Below are positions 1 through 7,172 of a stretch of DNA of 28,165 bases, piece after piece (within the stretch, counting starts at the first letter, position 1; each line of letters begins with the position of its first letter). Source of the DNA: CAYYWW01 sp964475515 (GTDB taxonomy: Archaea; Aenigmatarchaeota; Aenigmatarchaeia; QMZP01). The position numbers and the translations under genes are program-made. Under the pieces are notes generated by a model. That model had not been told where the DNA came from and searched no databases. It was given only the letters and a program-made list of their open reading frames with translations. Location of the stretch: the NCBI GenBank assembly GCA_964475515.1, contig CAYYWW010000006.1:1-28165 (forward strand), in the 5' to 3' direction.

Positions 1-181
1 AGATCAAGTCTGTATAACAAAGCGGACAAGCTTTTGACTGCTTGTCCTTGAGTGAGTTGTTGTTTTACAGGAAAATGATTAAGTTAGAAATCCGTTGAAT
101 TGTTTCGCACTGTATAGATGTTATTTGTAATTGTTAGAAATATTGCTAACAGTAAAATAATTAGAAAGGGTTAATTTTGTT
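1..181. other. Non-coding left edge with two small hairpins
   Basis: I see no convincing gene here. A perfect 8-bp inverted repeat (GGACAAGC / GCTTGTCC, loop of 8) lies at 24-47. A weaker 7-bp hairpin built on GTTAG / CTAAC lies at 131-152. A short open frame runs from base 1 to a TGA at 49-51 on the + strand; it could be the end of a gene that starts outside the window, but 16 codons are not enough to tell. The hairpins could belong to the 3' end of a transcript entering from the left or to a small RNA. Confidence 0.4.
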
Positions 182-442
182 TTATAAAATATCCTTTTCA
201 CTCACTATGACGAAATCTCCAACTGACTTCACCGCAGAAAATGGTACTAGAAATTTCTTTTTTTCGTTTTCCTGCAGATTCAATGTTTTTGCATGCGACG
301 TCGCTTCTGAGAGTATCAAATTTATAAGCTCTCCTGATTCAACAACATACTCTATGTCACCAACCACACCGAATTTTTTGCCTGTTTCTTCAGAAATCAA
401 AATCTTTCCTATCAACTCACGTCCTCTTACTCTTTCCTCCAT
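182..442 (-). CDS. PRC-barrel domain protein
   Basis: An 86-residue protein, essentially one PRC-barrel domain. The start reads RGRELIGKILISEETGKKFG, followed by the strand-turn-strand pattern VVGDIEYVVESGELINLIL typical of the small archaeal PRC-barrel family. PRC-barrels are small beta folds found in the photosynthetic reaction centre H subunit and in the RNA-binding protein RimM; stand-alone archaeal copies have no settled function and may bind RNA or other proteins. The ATG is preceded by a strong ribosome binding site (GGAGGT, 4 bases of spacing). It lies downstream of the AAA ATPase on the same strand with a gap of 57 bases, so the two may be co-transcribed. There is no signal peptide or membrane segment, so it should be cytosolic. 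Confidence 0.75.
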   Translation of the reverse strand: MEERVRGRELIGKILISEETGKKFGVVGDIEYVVESGELINLILSEATSHAKTLNLQENEKKKFLVPFSAVKSVGDFVIVSEKDIL

Positions 443-499
443 AATGACCTCCAGTAAATATTTATAAGAGTATTTTAAATGTATTATTTTTAAATTTTT

Positions 500-1546
500 C
501 TATGCCTCAACTACAATTGTTTGGTATTTAGCTGAAATCATGTATTTATAACTTTTTCCTATTTTTTTTCTTTCGACAAATCCCTGATCCATCAATCTTT
601 TAAGTATGTTGTTTACCGCCCTTATGGCGTTGCCTTTGTTTTTGTACTCTTCCGAGCTCATGTTTTTTATTATCTCTGATGGTGTTAGTTCTCCTTTCTG
701 CCTCAGTATATTCATAACTGCTTTTTGTTTTTCCGGCAACAACTCTATTGTTTGAAGTGGAATCCTTTTTTCATGTGAAGACTCCTTTATAAAGTAAGAA
801 TCTATTGTTGTTATGTTCTTATTTAATGCCTCTTGGACTATTTCATTACATACTCTTAAAACTTCTCTGGGAAAACCCGCAGTTCTTTCATAGATGAAGT
901 CTAGAACATCACCCGTAAATGGTTTTATGTCTTCCCCACCAACTTTTTCTATTCTTCTCTTTATAAGTTCCCTCATCTCAGATTTTGTTAAATTAGTCAG
1001 TTTAATTGAAATTGTTATCCTTTTCATGAATGTTTCCAAATTTTGTTTCAGAATTTTTTCAAATATGGGAAGAGCTGCTATTACAACCGACATGTTTTCT
1101 ATTTGATCCGTTATTGTCCTCAACCATTCCAAACTTTCTAAGGATGCTTCATGGCACTCATCGAGAAGGAGAAAAAATCTTTTGTTTTTTAGTTTTTTGT
1201 TAACTTCTTCGCTTAGATTGTAAAGGTTTACTGTTTTTTTTCTTAAAAATGAAAAGAGGCCTGGCCTTATTATTTTATCGAAAACGGATAACCAATCATT
1301 TGGATCTTTGGGTGGTTTTGGTAGGTACATAGCGTTGTCATTACCTAATCTTTCAAGTAAATGTTTCAAAAATGTTGTCTTACCTGAACCTGTTGGCCCC
1401 AAAACCATAAGAAACTTTTCACCAGAAAGGAGGGCAGAATAAACCTTTTCTCTTTCATTTTCATAACCAACAAATACATCAGGCATTATCTTAAATGCGA
1501 ATGGATTTGACTGCCAATTAAATACCTCTATAGTTTTTTCGTTCAT
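500..1546 (-). CDS. AAA family ATPase with C-terminal winged helix (ExeA/Orc-like)
   Basis: A 348-residue P-loop ATPase. Walker A is GPTGSGKT at residues 50-57, Walker B is FFLLLDE at 124-130, followed by CHEASLESLEWLR, and a sensor-like strand SVVIAALP follows. The N-terminal FNWQSNPFAF followed by a VGYENEREKV box is typical of the ExeA/AAA_22 and Cdc6-like ATPases that switch on ATP binding. Residues about 270-340 (LPEKQKAVMNILRQKGELTPSEI) look like a winged helix-turn-helix, suggesting DNA binding. It is shorter than canonical Orc1/Cdc6 (about 400) and lacks an obvious initiator-specific motif, so I do not call it a replication initiator. Likely roles are DNA-associated or regulatory. No ribosome binding site is seen; an AT-rich TATA-like stretch about 30 bases upstream suggests a leaderless message. 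Confidence 0.75.
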   Translation of the reverse strand: MNEKTIEVFNWQSNPFAFKIMPDVFVGYENEREKVYSALLSGEKFLMVLGPTGSGKTTFLKHLLERLGNDNAMYLPKPPKDPNDWLSVFDKIIRPGLFSFLRKKTVNLYNLSEEVNKKLKNKRFFLLLDECHEASLESLEWLRTITDQIENMSVVIAALPIFEKILKQNLETFMKRITISIKLTNLTKSEMRELIKRRIEKVGGEDIKPFTGDVLDFIYERTAGFPREVLRVCNEIVQEALNKNITTIDSYFIKESSHEKRIPLQTIELLPEKQKAVMNILRQKGELTPSEIIKNMSSEEYKNKGNAIRAVNNILKRLMDQGFVERKKIGKSYKYMISAKYQTIVVEA

Positions 1547-1636
1547 GTTCGTTCATTTTCTTATTGAATGCAATATTTAAAAAATTTCACACATTACATA
1601 TGAAGTTACGTGAACAAAATCTTAATTTTGTGTATA

Positions 1637-1647
1637 TTTTTATATTT
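1637..1647 (+). promoter_or_regulatory. TATA-like box for thpR
   Basis: TTTTTATATTT is centred about 26 bases before the ATG at 1668, which fits an archaeal TATA box driving a leaderless transcript. The 121-base region is shared with the divergently transcribed AAA ATPase. No Shine-Dalgarno sequence precedes the ATG, which agrees with leaderless initiation. Confidence 0.5.
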
Positions 1648-1667
1648 CATTCTTCAACTTATATATT

Positions 1668-2222
1668 ATGAGATTATTTATTGCTATTGATTTGACGGAT
1701 GAAATGAGAAAAAAGATAATAGAGATAAAGAAAAAATTAACATCAGGTGAATTTGATGTGAAGTTCGTTGAGCCAGAAAATCTTCACATAACCTTGAAAT
1801 TTTTAGGAGATGTTGAAGAAGACAAAATAGGGTATATTTATAGTGTTTTAGAAAATGTTTCAAAAAAATTCAAAGGTTTCAATGTGGAAATAAAGGGTTT
1901 GGGATATTTCGGAAGTTCCAAGTTCATACGTGTGATATGGCTTGGCATAGAAAAAGGGTGCTCAGAGATTGTTTCAATAAGCGAACAATTAGAGAAAGAA
2001 TTGGGATTTTTGAGGAAAAATGAGTTTAAAACCCATTCACCACACATAACAATTGGTCGTGTAAAATCTGGCAGAAACAAAGATAAACTTTTAAGGTGCA
2101 TAGAGGAGTTGAAGGACGTGAACTTAGGTGAAATGAACGTGAACGTGATAAAACTCAAAGAAAGTATTTTAACAAAAAAAGGTCCTATATACAGCGATTT
2201 AAAAAGTTTTAAACTTTCGTGA
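1668..2222 (+). CDS. thpR: RNA 2',3'-cyclic phosphodiesterase (2'-5' RNA ligase family)
   Basis: A 184-residue member of the 2H phosphoesterase superfamily. The two catalytic HxTx motifs are present: HITL at residues 40-43 in NLHITLKFLG and HITI at 126-129 in THSPHITIGR. The start MRLFIAIDLTDEMRKKI is characteristic of ThpR, and the length matches the family (about 180). The enzyme opens 2',3'-cyclic phosphates to 2'-phosphates and can ligate tRNA halves through 2'-5' links in vitro. It is cytosolic. It sits 38 bases before a tRNA methyltransferase gene on the same strand, so both probably serve tRNA metabolism. The ligase activity and physiological substrate are not settled in archaea. Confidence 0.92.
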   Translation: MRLFIAIDLTDEMRKKIIEIKKKLTSGEFDVKFVEPENLHITLKFLGDVEEDKIGYIYSVLENVSKKFKGFNVEIKGLGYFGSSKFIRVIWLGIEKGCSEIVSISEQLEKELGFLRKNEFKTHSPHITIGRVKSGRNKDKLLRCIEELKDVNLGEMNVNVIKLKESILTKKGPIYSDLKSFKLS

Positions 2223-2260
2223 AACAGTTTGAAATATAAATTCACGCGGGGATAATATTT

Positions 2261-3088
2261 ATGAAAATAAAGGATGTGCTTAAAGAAGTTTTATCTGAAG
2301 AAGAAATAAAGAACCTTAGAAGTAGTTTTGATATTGTTGGTAACATCGCTATAATAGAGGTACCAGAAGAGCTTGAAAACAAAGAAAAAATAATAGCAGA
2401 AGCTTTGAGAAAAGTTCATAAAAACGTTAAAACTATTTGCAGAAGATTGGACGAGAGGAAAGGAAAATTCAGACTCAGAAAAATAAAAAAAATACTGGGA
2501 GAATCTACCGAAACTGTTCACACAGAGTTTGGATGTAAATTTAAACTTGATGTGAAAAAAGTGTATTTCTCACCGCGAGAAAGTACTGAAAGGAAACGAA
2601 TAGCTGATTTAGTAAATGATGGTGAAACAATTCTTGTGATGTTCGCCGGTGTTGGTCCTTATGCTATAATTATAGGAAAACACAAAAACGTTAAAAAAAT
2701 ATATTGTGTAGAGATAAACAAAAATGCATGTGAATATATGAAGGAAAACGTGAAACTAAATAAACTAGAAGGTAAAATTGAAACGATTTGTGGAGATGTG
2801 AAGGACGTGTGTGAAACATTTTATGGTAGATGTGACAGAGTTATAATGCCTCTTCCGCTAGAGGGTTACAAATACCTTCCAATTGCATTGAAATGTTTGA
2901 AAAAGAACGGATTTATACATTTTTATCATACAGGCCACGAAGACGAATTGTTTAAAGAAGCGGAGATTCACGTGAAAAAAGCATGTATGGAGGCAGGTAA
3001 AAAGTTTAAGATTGTTAATAGGAAGAAAGTTTTACCTTATGCGCCCAGAGTTTGGAAAATATGTCTTGATGTGAAAGTGTATGAATAA
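2261..3088 (+). CDS. Trm5-family tRNA (guanine-37-N1) methyltransferase
   Basis: A 275-residue class I S-adenosylmethionine methyltransferase. The SAM-binding motif MFAGVGPYAI is followed by the acidic strand IYCVEINKNACEYMKENVKLN and by GDVKDV, as in Trm5. The catalytic-loop region reads DRVIMPLPLEGYKYL, matching the (N/P)LP motif of archaeal Trm5. The end YAPRVWKICLDVKV is also typical of the Trm5/TYW2 group. Trm5 makes m1G37 next to the anticodon and prevents frameshifting; TYW2 relatives act in wyosine synthesis. The N-terminal part (residues 1-90) resembles the Trm5 D2 domain, but the extra tRNA-binding D1 domain of longer forms appears absent. The ATG is preceded by GGGGAT. It is probably co-transcribed with thpR. 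Confidence 0.85.
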   Translation: MKIKDVLKEVLSEEEIKNLRSSFDIVGNIAIIEVPEELENKEKIIAEALRKVHKNVKTICRRLDERKGKFRLRKIKKILGESTETVHTEFGCKFKLDVKKVYFSPRESTERKRIADLVNDGETILVMFAGVGPYAIIIGKHKNVKKIYCVEINKNACEYMKENVKLNKLEGKIETICGDVKDVCETFYGRCDRVIMPLPLEGYKYLPIALKCLKKNGFIHFYHTGHEDELFKEAEIHVKKACMEAGKKFKIVNRKKVLPYAPRVWKICLDVKVYE

Positions 3089-3108
3089 GACTCAAAATCT
3101 TTATAGTC

Positions 3109-3723
3109 TTAGAAAAGAGATATACTTATTCCTAAATTCTGTAGCAGAAATTCATATAAAATTATAGAGAATAAAAAGATGAAGATGAAAAGCACTATGG
3201 TGTATTTGCTTTCGTGTTTCATATACATTTTTCTGTGCTTTTCGTGTGCTATATCCAACAACTCGTCCCCAAAAGAAACTGAAATAAATGTCCCAATCGC
3301 GGATACCACAATTAAAAACCAATACGGGTAGGGATTTGTGAGAATGTGGTGAAACAGTTTCAAAACAATGGTTTTTTGATAAACTTCGTTGCTAAAAATA
3401 AGCGAATAAATGTTCAAACTTATAGCGAAGCACCACACCATTATTTCAGAATAGAACATTCTTATCCTAGTTAAAATTCTCACGGGGAAATCGAGTAAGA
3501 AACCAGCATCTGCTATGGGTGTACAAAGAACAAAAAAGCTCCACGTAAGAATGGTTATTATACTCCCCTCACCAGTTCCATATCTAGTGCATATAAACAC
3601 CCAGTATGCAAACAAAAGAGAAAGTAAAAGTATAAACTTCGTTAAGGTTTTTCTTTTAGTTTGATGTTTTATCAAGTCTCTTCTTCTTATTTTTTCTGAC
3701 CTTATATGTCTTTTTTTCAACAT
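3109..3723 (-). CDS. Multi-pass membrane protein, unknown function
   Basis: A 204-residue integral membrane protein when started at the ATG at 3723, which has AGGTTGATT directly upstream; a TTG two codons earlier is less likely. The N-terminus is strongly basic (LKKRHIRSEKIRRRDLIKHQ), followed by about five hydrophobic segments: FILLLSLLFAYWVFI, ITILTWSFFVLCTPIADAGF, IMVWCFAISLNIYSLIF, WFLIVVSAIGTFISVSF and TIVLFIFIFLFSIILYEFLL. A cytosolic-looking stretch DELLDIAHEKHRKMYMKHESK precedes the last segment. I do not recognise the family. Its start abuts the stop of the aminotransferase, so the two genes are translated as a coupled pair. Confidence 0.7.
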   Translation of the reverse strand: MLKKRHIRSEKIRRRDLIKHQTKRKTLTKFILLLSLLFAYWVFICTRYGTGEGSIITILTWSFFVLCTPIADAGFLLDFPVRILTRIRMFYSEIMVWCFAISLNIYSLIFSNEVYQKTIVLKLFHHILTNPYPYWFLIVVSAIGTFISVSFGDELLDIAHEKHRKMYMKHESKYTIVLFIFIFLFSIILYEFLLQNLGISISLF

Positions 3724-3725
3724 AA

Positions 3726-4940
3726 TCAACCTGAGATTTTCCTCCTCATAAAATTATCGAGCAAAGAAAATGCTTCATCCATAACCTCTATGGGTGGTAA
3801 GACAACGGATCTGAAATGATTTTTCCCAAAAACGGGATCAAACCCTGAACCATAAGGCAAGGCTATTCCGATATTCTTTAGGACATCATAAGAGAATTCT
3901 TCATCGCTTTTCCACACACCATTAAGCTCTATTTTAGGAAATATGTAGAAAGCGCCTTCAGGTTTAACTGTTGATATTCCTTTGATTTCGTTTAATCTCT
4001 TAAATGCAAACTCTGCTCTCTCTTTTATTTTTTTCACAAGCATTGGAATATGTGAATCGTCATTAAACGCTCTTGCACATGCTTTCATAATAGGGGTGCA
4101 TGCGGATAATCTTTGCCTTGCTTGTGCTCTTATGCCTTCTTTTATTTCGTTTAATTTTCCTTCTGGATCATGAAAATATATGTAGCCACACCTCCATCCT
4201 GGAACCAAATAAACCTTTGAGAATCCGTTCAAACCTATAACTGGAACGTCATTGGAGAGTGAAGCTGTGCTATGAAAATCCGTTTCGCCGAAAACTAATC
4301 TGTCATATATTTCATCGGATGCTATCGGTATATCAAATTCTCCGGCTATGTTTATTATCTTCTTTAGTGCCTTTTTATTTAGAACGGATCCGGTTGGGTT
4401 GTTAGGGCTTATAATTACAATTATTTTTGTTTTATTTGTTATTTTATACCTGAGATCGTCTATGTCTACTTGCCATTTGTTTTCTTCATCAAGCTTATAA
4501 GTTACTGGCACACCACCAGAAAATTTTGTTAGCTCACGATAAACAGGATATGCAGGTCCTGGCATCAATATCTCTTCTCCCTTTCCAGGATGTATAATAG
4601 CATTTAACATCAGTTGTATTCCTTCACTTATCCCGTTTGTTACAACAACATCCTTAGTGCTTATGTGCACCCCATTTACATTTTTTTCCTTCTTAACAAT
4701 TGCATTTATTAGCTCCTCGTCGCCGTCAGAATCAGAGTAGTGTCCTGCTTTGCCATTAACAACTTCTTTGAGTGCATTTTTCAGATGCTTCGGCGTATCG
4801 AAATCAAACTTATTGGGATCTCCTATATTAAACCAGAATATCTTCTTTCCTTTCCTTTGCAATTCCTTTCCAACTATAACAAGATCTCTTATAGGTGATT
4901 TCAAATTTCTGCATCTATCACTCATTTTGAGTTGGACCAT
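3726..4940 (-). CDS. Class I/II pyridoxal-phosphate aminotransferase (alanine aminotransferase-like)
   Basis: A 404-residue fold-type I PLP enzyme. Motifs in order: NIGDPNKFDF near the N-terminus, VVTNGISEGIQ, SPNNPTGSVL (substrate/PLP contact), SDEIYDRLVFGE, the Schiff-base lysine in GFSKVYLVPGWRCGY, and a C-terminal FRSVVLPP whose Arg would bind the substrate carboxylate. The pattern fits archaeal alanine or broad-specificity amino-acid aminotransferases that move the amino group to 2-oxoglutarate; exact substrate cannot be read from sequence. Two starts are possible, ATG at 4940 and ATG at 4925, neither with a clear ribosome binding site. The gene is followed at once by the membrane protein. 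Cytosolic. Confidence 0.88.
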   Translation of the reverse strand: MVQLKMSDRCRNLKSPIRDLVIVGKELQRKGKKIFWFNIGDPNKFDFDTPKHLKNALKEVVNGKAGHYSDSDGDEELINAIVKKEKNVNGVHISTKDVVVTNGISEGIQLMLNAIIHPGKGEEILMPGPAYPVYRELTKFSGGVPVTYKLDEENKWQVDIDDLRYKITNKTKIIVIISPNNPTGSVLNKKALKKIINIAGEFDIPIASDEIYDRLVFGETDFHSTASLSNDVPVIGLNGFSKVYLVPGWRCGYIYFHDPEGKLNEIKEGIRAQARQRLSACTPIMKACARAFNDDSHIPMLVKKIKERAEFAFKRLNEIKGISTVKPEGAFYIFPKIELNGVWKSDEEFSYDVLKNIGIALPYGSGFDPVFGKNHFRSVVLPPIEVMDEAFSLLDNFMRRKISG

Positions 4941-5099
4941 AAACCATTCATTCCAAGCTTTTTAGTATTTGAATATTTAGTCTGGAAGAATTTATTAATG
5001 AAACTTAAAATTAGGGCTTTAACAACACGGAATATCCTAATGATAATTAAGATGAAAGAATGAAGCCCCGGGAGGGGGTTGAACCCTCGACCTGCTGGT

Positions 5100-5141
5100 C
5101 TCTTTTGTTATCATAACCCCTTGGGTTCATAAGACCAACAA
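5100..5141 (-). other. tRNA-Thr intron at position 37/38
   Basis: A 42-base intron. A bulge-helix-bulge can be drawn: bulge TA^T at the 5' site and AG^A at the 3' site, each cut after its second base, separated by a 4-position helix CTTG / AAAG (three pairs and one G-A mismatch). It is flanked by the anticodon stem and by the intron helix TGTTG / TAACA (one G-U). This is the standard splicing-endonuclease substrate geometry, so removal by archaeal tRNA endonuclease is well supported. Confidence 0.75.
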
Positions 5142-5157
5142 TACAAGCCAGCTGCTC

Positions 5158-5188
5158 TTTGCCGCCCCACTCGTTTAGACGAGTGGGG
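5158..5188 (-). other. 31-base insertion in the D-loop of tRNA-Thr
   Basis: Between AGTGGTA and the GAGC strand of the D-stem lies a 31-base block containing a perfect 10-bp hairpin, CCCCACTCGT / ACGAGTGGGG with loop CTAA, followed by CGGCAAA. A normal D-loop would pass straight from GGTA to GAGC. The boundary can slide by one A. I could not draw a canonical 3-4-3 bulge-helix-bulge for it, so it may be a non-canonical intron or a retained D-arm extension. Confidence 0.7.
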
Positions 5189-5269
5189 TACCACTGAGCT
5201 ACCGAGGCTTTAATGTTTATTTAATTTCTGATTTTAAAATTTTAACAACATAAACCTTTAAATATTAAT

Positions 5270-5593
5270 ATGATCTCATTACCATTTGAATTGAGTAGTG
5301 TCGATCTCGTTCTCATATTTATGATTTTAATACTATTTGCTTTTATCGCCATAAAGATATTTCAATACTTTCTGAAAATAGTTTTAACATCAGTTATATT
5401 CGGTTTTTTCCCCCTTTTGTCTGGTTTTTTTGGTTTGGGCATTGATTTAACTCTAAACAACATACTTTGGTTCATGTTGCTTGGCGCGATGTTTTTCTTA
5501 GCGTACAGCTCCATAAATTTTGCGCTCAAAGTCACCAAAACTATAATTTCACCCTTTACCAAACTTTTCAAACGAAAAAAAGAGAGCAGATGA
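5270..5593 (+). CDS. Small membrane protein, unknown
   Basis: A 107-residue protein with at least three hydrophobic segments: LVLIFMILILFAFIAIKIF, VLTSVIFGFFPLLSGFFGLGI and ILWFMLLGAMFFLAYSSINF. It ends in a basic cytosolic tail (TKLFKRKKESR), which by the positive-inside rule places the C-terminus inside. I do not recognise the family. It is transcribed divergently from the tRNA-Thr gene and converges on the pilin-like pair, with its stop 1 base from the stop of the facing gene. The AT-rich CTTTAAATA about 15-20 bases upstream may be the TATA box. Confidence 0.6.
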   Translation: MISLPFELSSVDLVLIFMILILFAFIAIKIFQYFLKIVLTSVIFGFFPLLSGFFGLGIDLTLNNILWFMLLGAMFFLAYSSINFALKVTKTIISPFTKLFKRKKESR

Positions 5594-5594
5594 A

Positions 5595-6200
5595 TCAACC
5601 GGTTATTTCCTCTATTATTCTTTTTTTTCCTCTTGTTAGATTGTAGCGAACATAGAGGTTAACTTTGTCTCTGTTCCAGTTTAAAGTCTTTGTAGTTCCA
5701 TCGTATTCTATTTTTAGAGTAAATGAGGGATTAACACTCGTAAATGTTGTCTTATTTGTAGAGTTGTCTTTTACAAAAAGATTCTTGCTTGTTGTTGATA
5801 TGTTTAGAGTAATGGTTATATTTTTATCAAGAAAGTTTCCTACTGTTATATCAACTCCTGTGTCGTTTTTTTCAGAGACTAACCAAATGGATGAGTACTT
5901 TATCATTCTCTCTGCTAATACACTGTCTAAAAATCTGCTAAAATCAACCAGTGTGCTTGTTCCATTGCTTTCGTTCAAACCGAAATTCAAAGCTTTTGGT
6001 ATTTCTTTTTTTATGTTGTCCGAGTAGAAAGACATATCATCGGACTCTGTTACTATTATTTTTTGTGTGAGCCCGACACTTCCTATAAAGAAAGCAATTA
6101 CAAGAAGCAAAGCTCCCCATAAAAAGAACTGCCCTTTAATCCTCTTATCAGATATTTTTGATATGTCAGTAAAGGTATAACTTAATGATTCTCGGTTCAT
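5595..6200 (-). CDS. Membrane-anchored, pilin-like or secreted protein
   Basis: A 201-residue protein. A short charged N-terminus with the string RIKGQFFLWG is followed by one hydrophobic helix (GALLLVIAFFIGSVGLTQK). KGQ next to a hydrophobic helix is the pattern seen in archaeal class III (type IV pilin-like) leaders, although here it lies about 20 residues in. The rest is Asn/Thr/Ser-rich and beta-prone with several N-x-S/T sites (NIT, NIS, NST, NKT), as in glycosylated archaeal surface proteins. I do not recognise a named family. The ATG has GGAG 9 bases upstream but overlaps the preceding gene by 35 bases, so the two are probably translated together. Confidence 0.6.
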   Translation of the reverse strand: MNRESLSYTFTDISKISDKRIKGQFFLWGALLLVIAFFIGSVGLTQKIIVTESDDMSFYSDNIKKEIPKALNFGLNESNGTSTLVDFSRFLDSVLAERMIKYSSIWLVSEKNDTGVDITVGNFLDKNITITLNISTTSKNLFVKDNSTNKTTFTSVNPSFTLKIEYDGTTKTLNWNRDKVNLYVRYNLTRGKKRIIEEITG

Positions 6201-6531
6201 ATATATAGTCTCCAGATATTATATAAGTGCCTACCCATACGTTTTCTGTATTAGGCTTATCCCCAACACAATTTCCAACAGATTGGCATATTTCTATGCT
6301 GTGGTTATAATTGTATAATTCTATTTGAGAATTGAGCCCAGAATAATCATTATTCACAGCATAACTCCTGAGTACACCTTTTTCATCGAGGTTTTTTAAA
6401 ATTTTGTAAGCTTTTATTTCAGTTTCTTCGGGTGTTTGAACCTTTATCAGGCCTCCACTAATAATCATGACAAAGGTTATTATGATTGTTATTGCCATGA
6501 ACGATTCTACGATGTGCCAGAAACCTCTCAT
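6166..6531 (-). CDS. Small pilin-like membrane protein
   Basis: A 121-residue protein starting MRGFWHIVESFMAITIIITF, with one hydrophobic helix to about residue 30. A glutamate at the start of the helix (HIVESF) resembles the Glu5 position of type IV pilin helices. The remainder is a short polar domain with two cysteines (EICQSVGNC) that could form a disulfide outside the cell. It lies directly upstream of the other single-helix protein and overlaps it by 35 bases. The pair looks like minor pilins or components of a small surface structure, but no ATPase or platform gene is in the window, so this is inference. Confidence 0.55.
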   Translation of the reverse strand: MRGFWHIVESFMAITIIITFVMIISGGLIKVQTPEETEIKAYKILKNLDEKGVLRSYAVNNDYSGLNSQIELYNYNHSIEICQSVGNCVGDKPNTENVWVGTYIISGDYIYEPRIIKLYLY

Positions 6532-6611
6532 AATTAAGATTTAGTTTCTCTTCTTATTATCTTTAAGATTTGGCTCAAGAATTAAGCATATTGTACAGCA
6601 GATTATAATTT

Positions 6612-7139
6612 CTACAACTCAATCACATAAAGTTCAACGTAATCGCACATTGGAACAATGATCTCTATTTTTTCCAAAGCCTCATAAACCCTTTCTCTTT
6701 CTTCTTCTGGAAGTTTTTGTGTCAGCATCTTTACATCCCCTCTAAGCAACTTCTCAAATTTCCTTCTTAGTTCCAATCTTCCTACCTGAAATCCTAAAAT
6801 CTCAACATAAACTTTATCTTTTTTCTCGGGAACTATTGACCTGCTCAGCACAGCGTGGAAATATTTTTCATCTTCTGGGGGATGCCAATATCCATTTTCT
6901 CTATAAAAATCATCTACTCTTCTCAAAGCAGCCCAAAGCAGACGCGGTAAATAAGGATTGTTAGAATCCCTTATCTCTTTCAGTAATTCAGAACCACTGC
7001 GTGAATCGAGTTTAGAAAGAAGGTATCTGTATATCTCTTCTCCGCTAACCTCATCTGGATTGTATATTCTATTTCTCCAACTTTCTTCTTTTCTCCGTCT
7101 TAAACCTTTATATAGGGTAAGGAATCTCTTCAAATTCAT
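6612..7139 (-). CDS. Hypothetical soluble protein, charged and mostly helical
   Basis: A 175-residue protein without signal peptide or membrane segments. It starts basic (MNLKRFLTLYKGLRRRKEES), has a central YWHPPEDEKYFHAVLSRS stretch and ends in a predicted helix-strand (EEERERVYEALEKIEIIVP) plus YVELYVIEL. High Arg/Lys content is compatible with nucleic-acid or ribosome contact, but I see no recognisable motif. It is divergent from the EndoIII-like gene, and the 33-base gap must hold both promoters. The alternation of charged and hydrophobic residues and an intact frame of this length support a real gene. Confidence 0.5.
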   Translation of the reverse strand: MNLKRFLTLYKGLRRRKEESWRNRIYNPDEVSGEEIYRYLLSKLDSRSGSELLKEIRDSNNPYLPRLLWAALRRVDDFYRENGYWHPPEDEKYFHAVLSRSIVPEKKDKVYVEILGFQVGRLELRRKFEKLLRGDVKMLTQKLPEEERERVYEALEKIEIIVPMCDYVELYVIEL

Positions 7140-7172
7140 AAATTTTAATTAACAGAAATTTATTTAAAGATT

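Larger units (their letters stand above)
5064..5208 (-). tRNA. tRNA-Thr(UGU) with two intervening sequences
   Basis: Read on the minus strand, the acceptor stem is GCCTCGG / CCGGGGC (7 bp, one G-U), then TA, D-stem GCTC / GAGC, anticodon stem GCTGG / CCAGC, a 5-base variable loop AGGTC, and T-arm GAGGG-TTCAACC-CCCTC. The anticodon TGT is at 5145-5143. The discriminator is U73 with G1-C72 and C2-G71, the identity set reported for archaeal threonyl-tRNA, which supports Thr. CCA is not encoded. Removal of a 42-base intron at 37/38 and a 31-base D-loop insertion leaves 72 bases. The T and acceptor arms look intact, so it is more likely functional than a pseudogene. Confidence 0.85.

Noticed and set aside
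5064..5208. tRNA-Thr as a decayed pseudogene
   Set aside because: Acceptor, anticodon and T stems are fully paired, Thr identity bases are present and the 37/38 intron has correct splice geometry. Only the D-loop insertion is abnormal.
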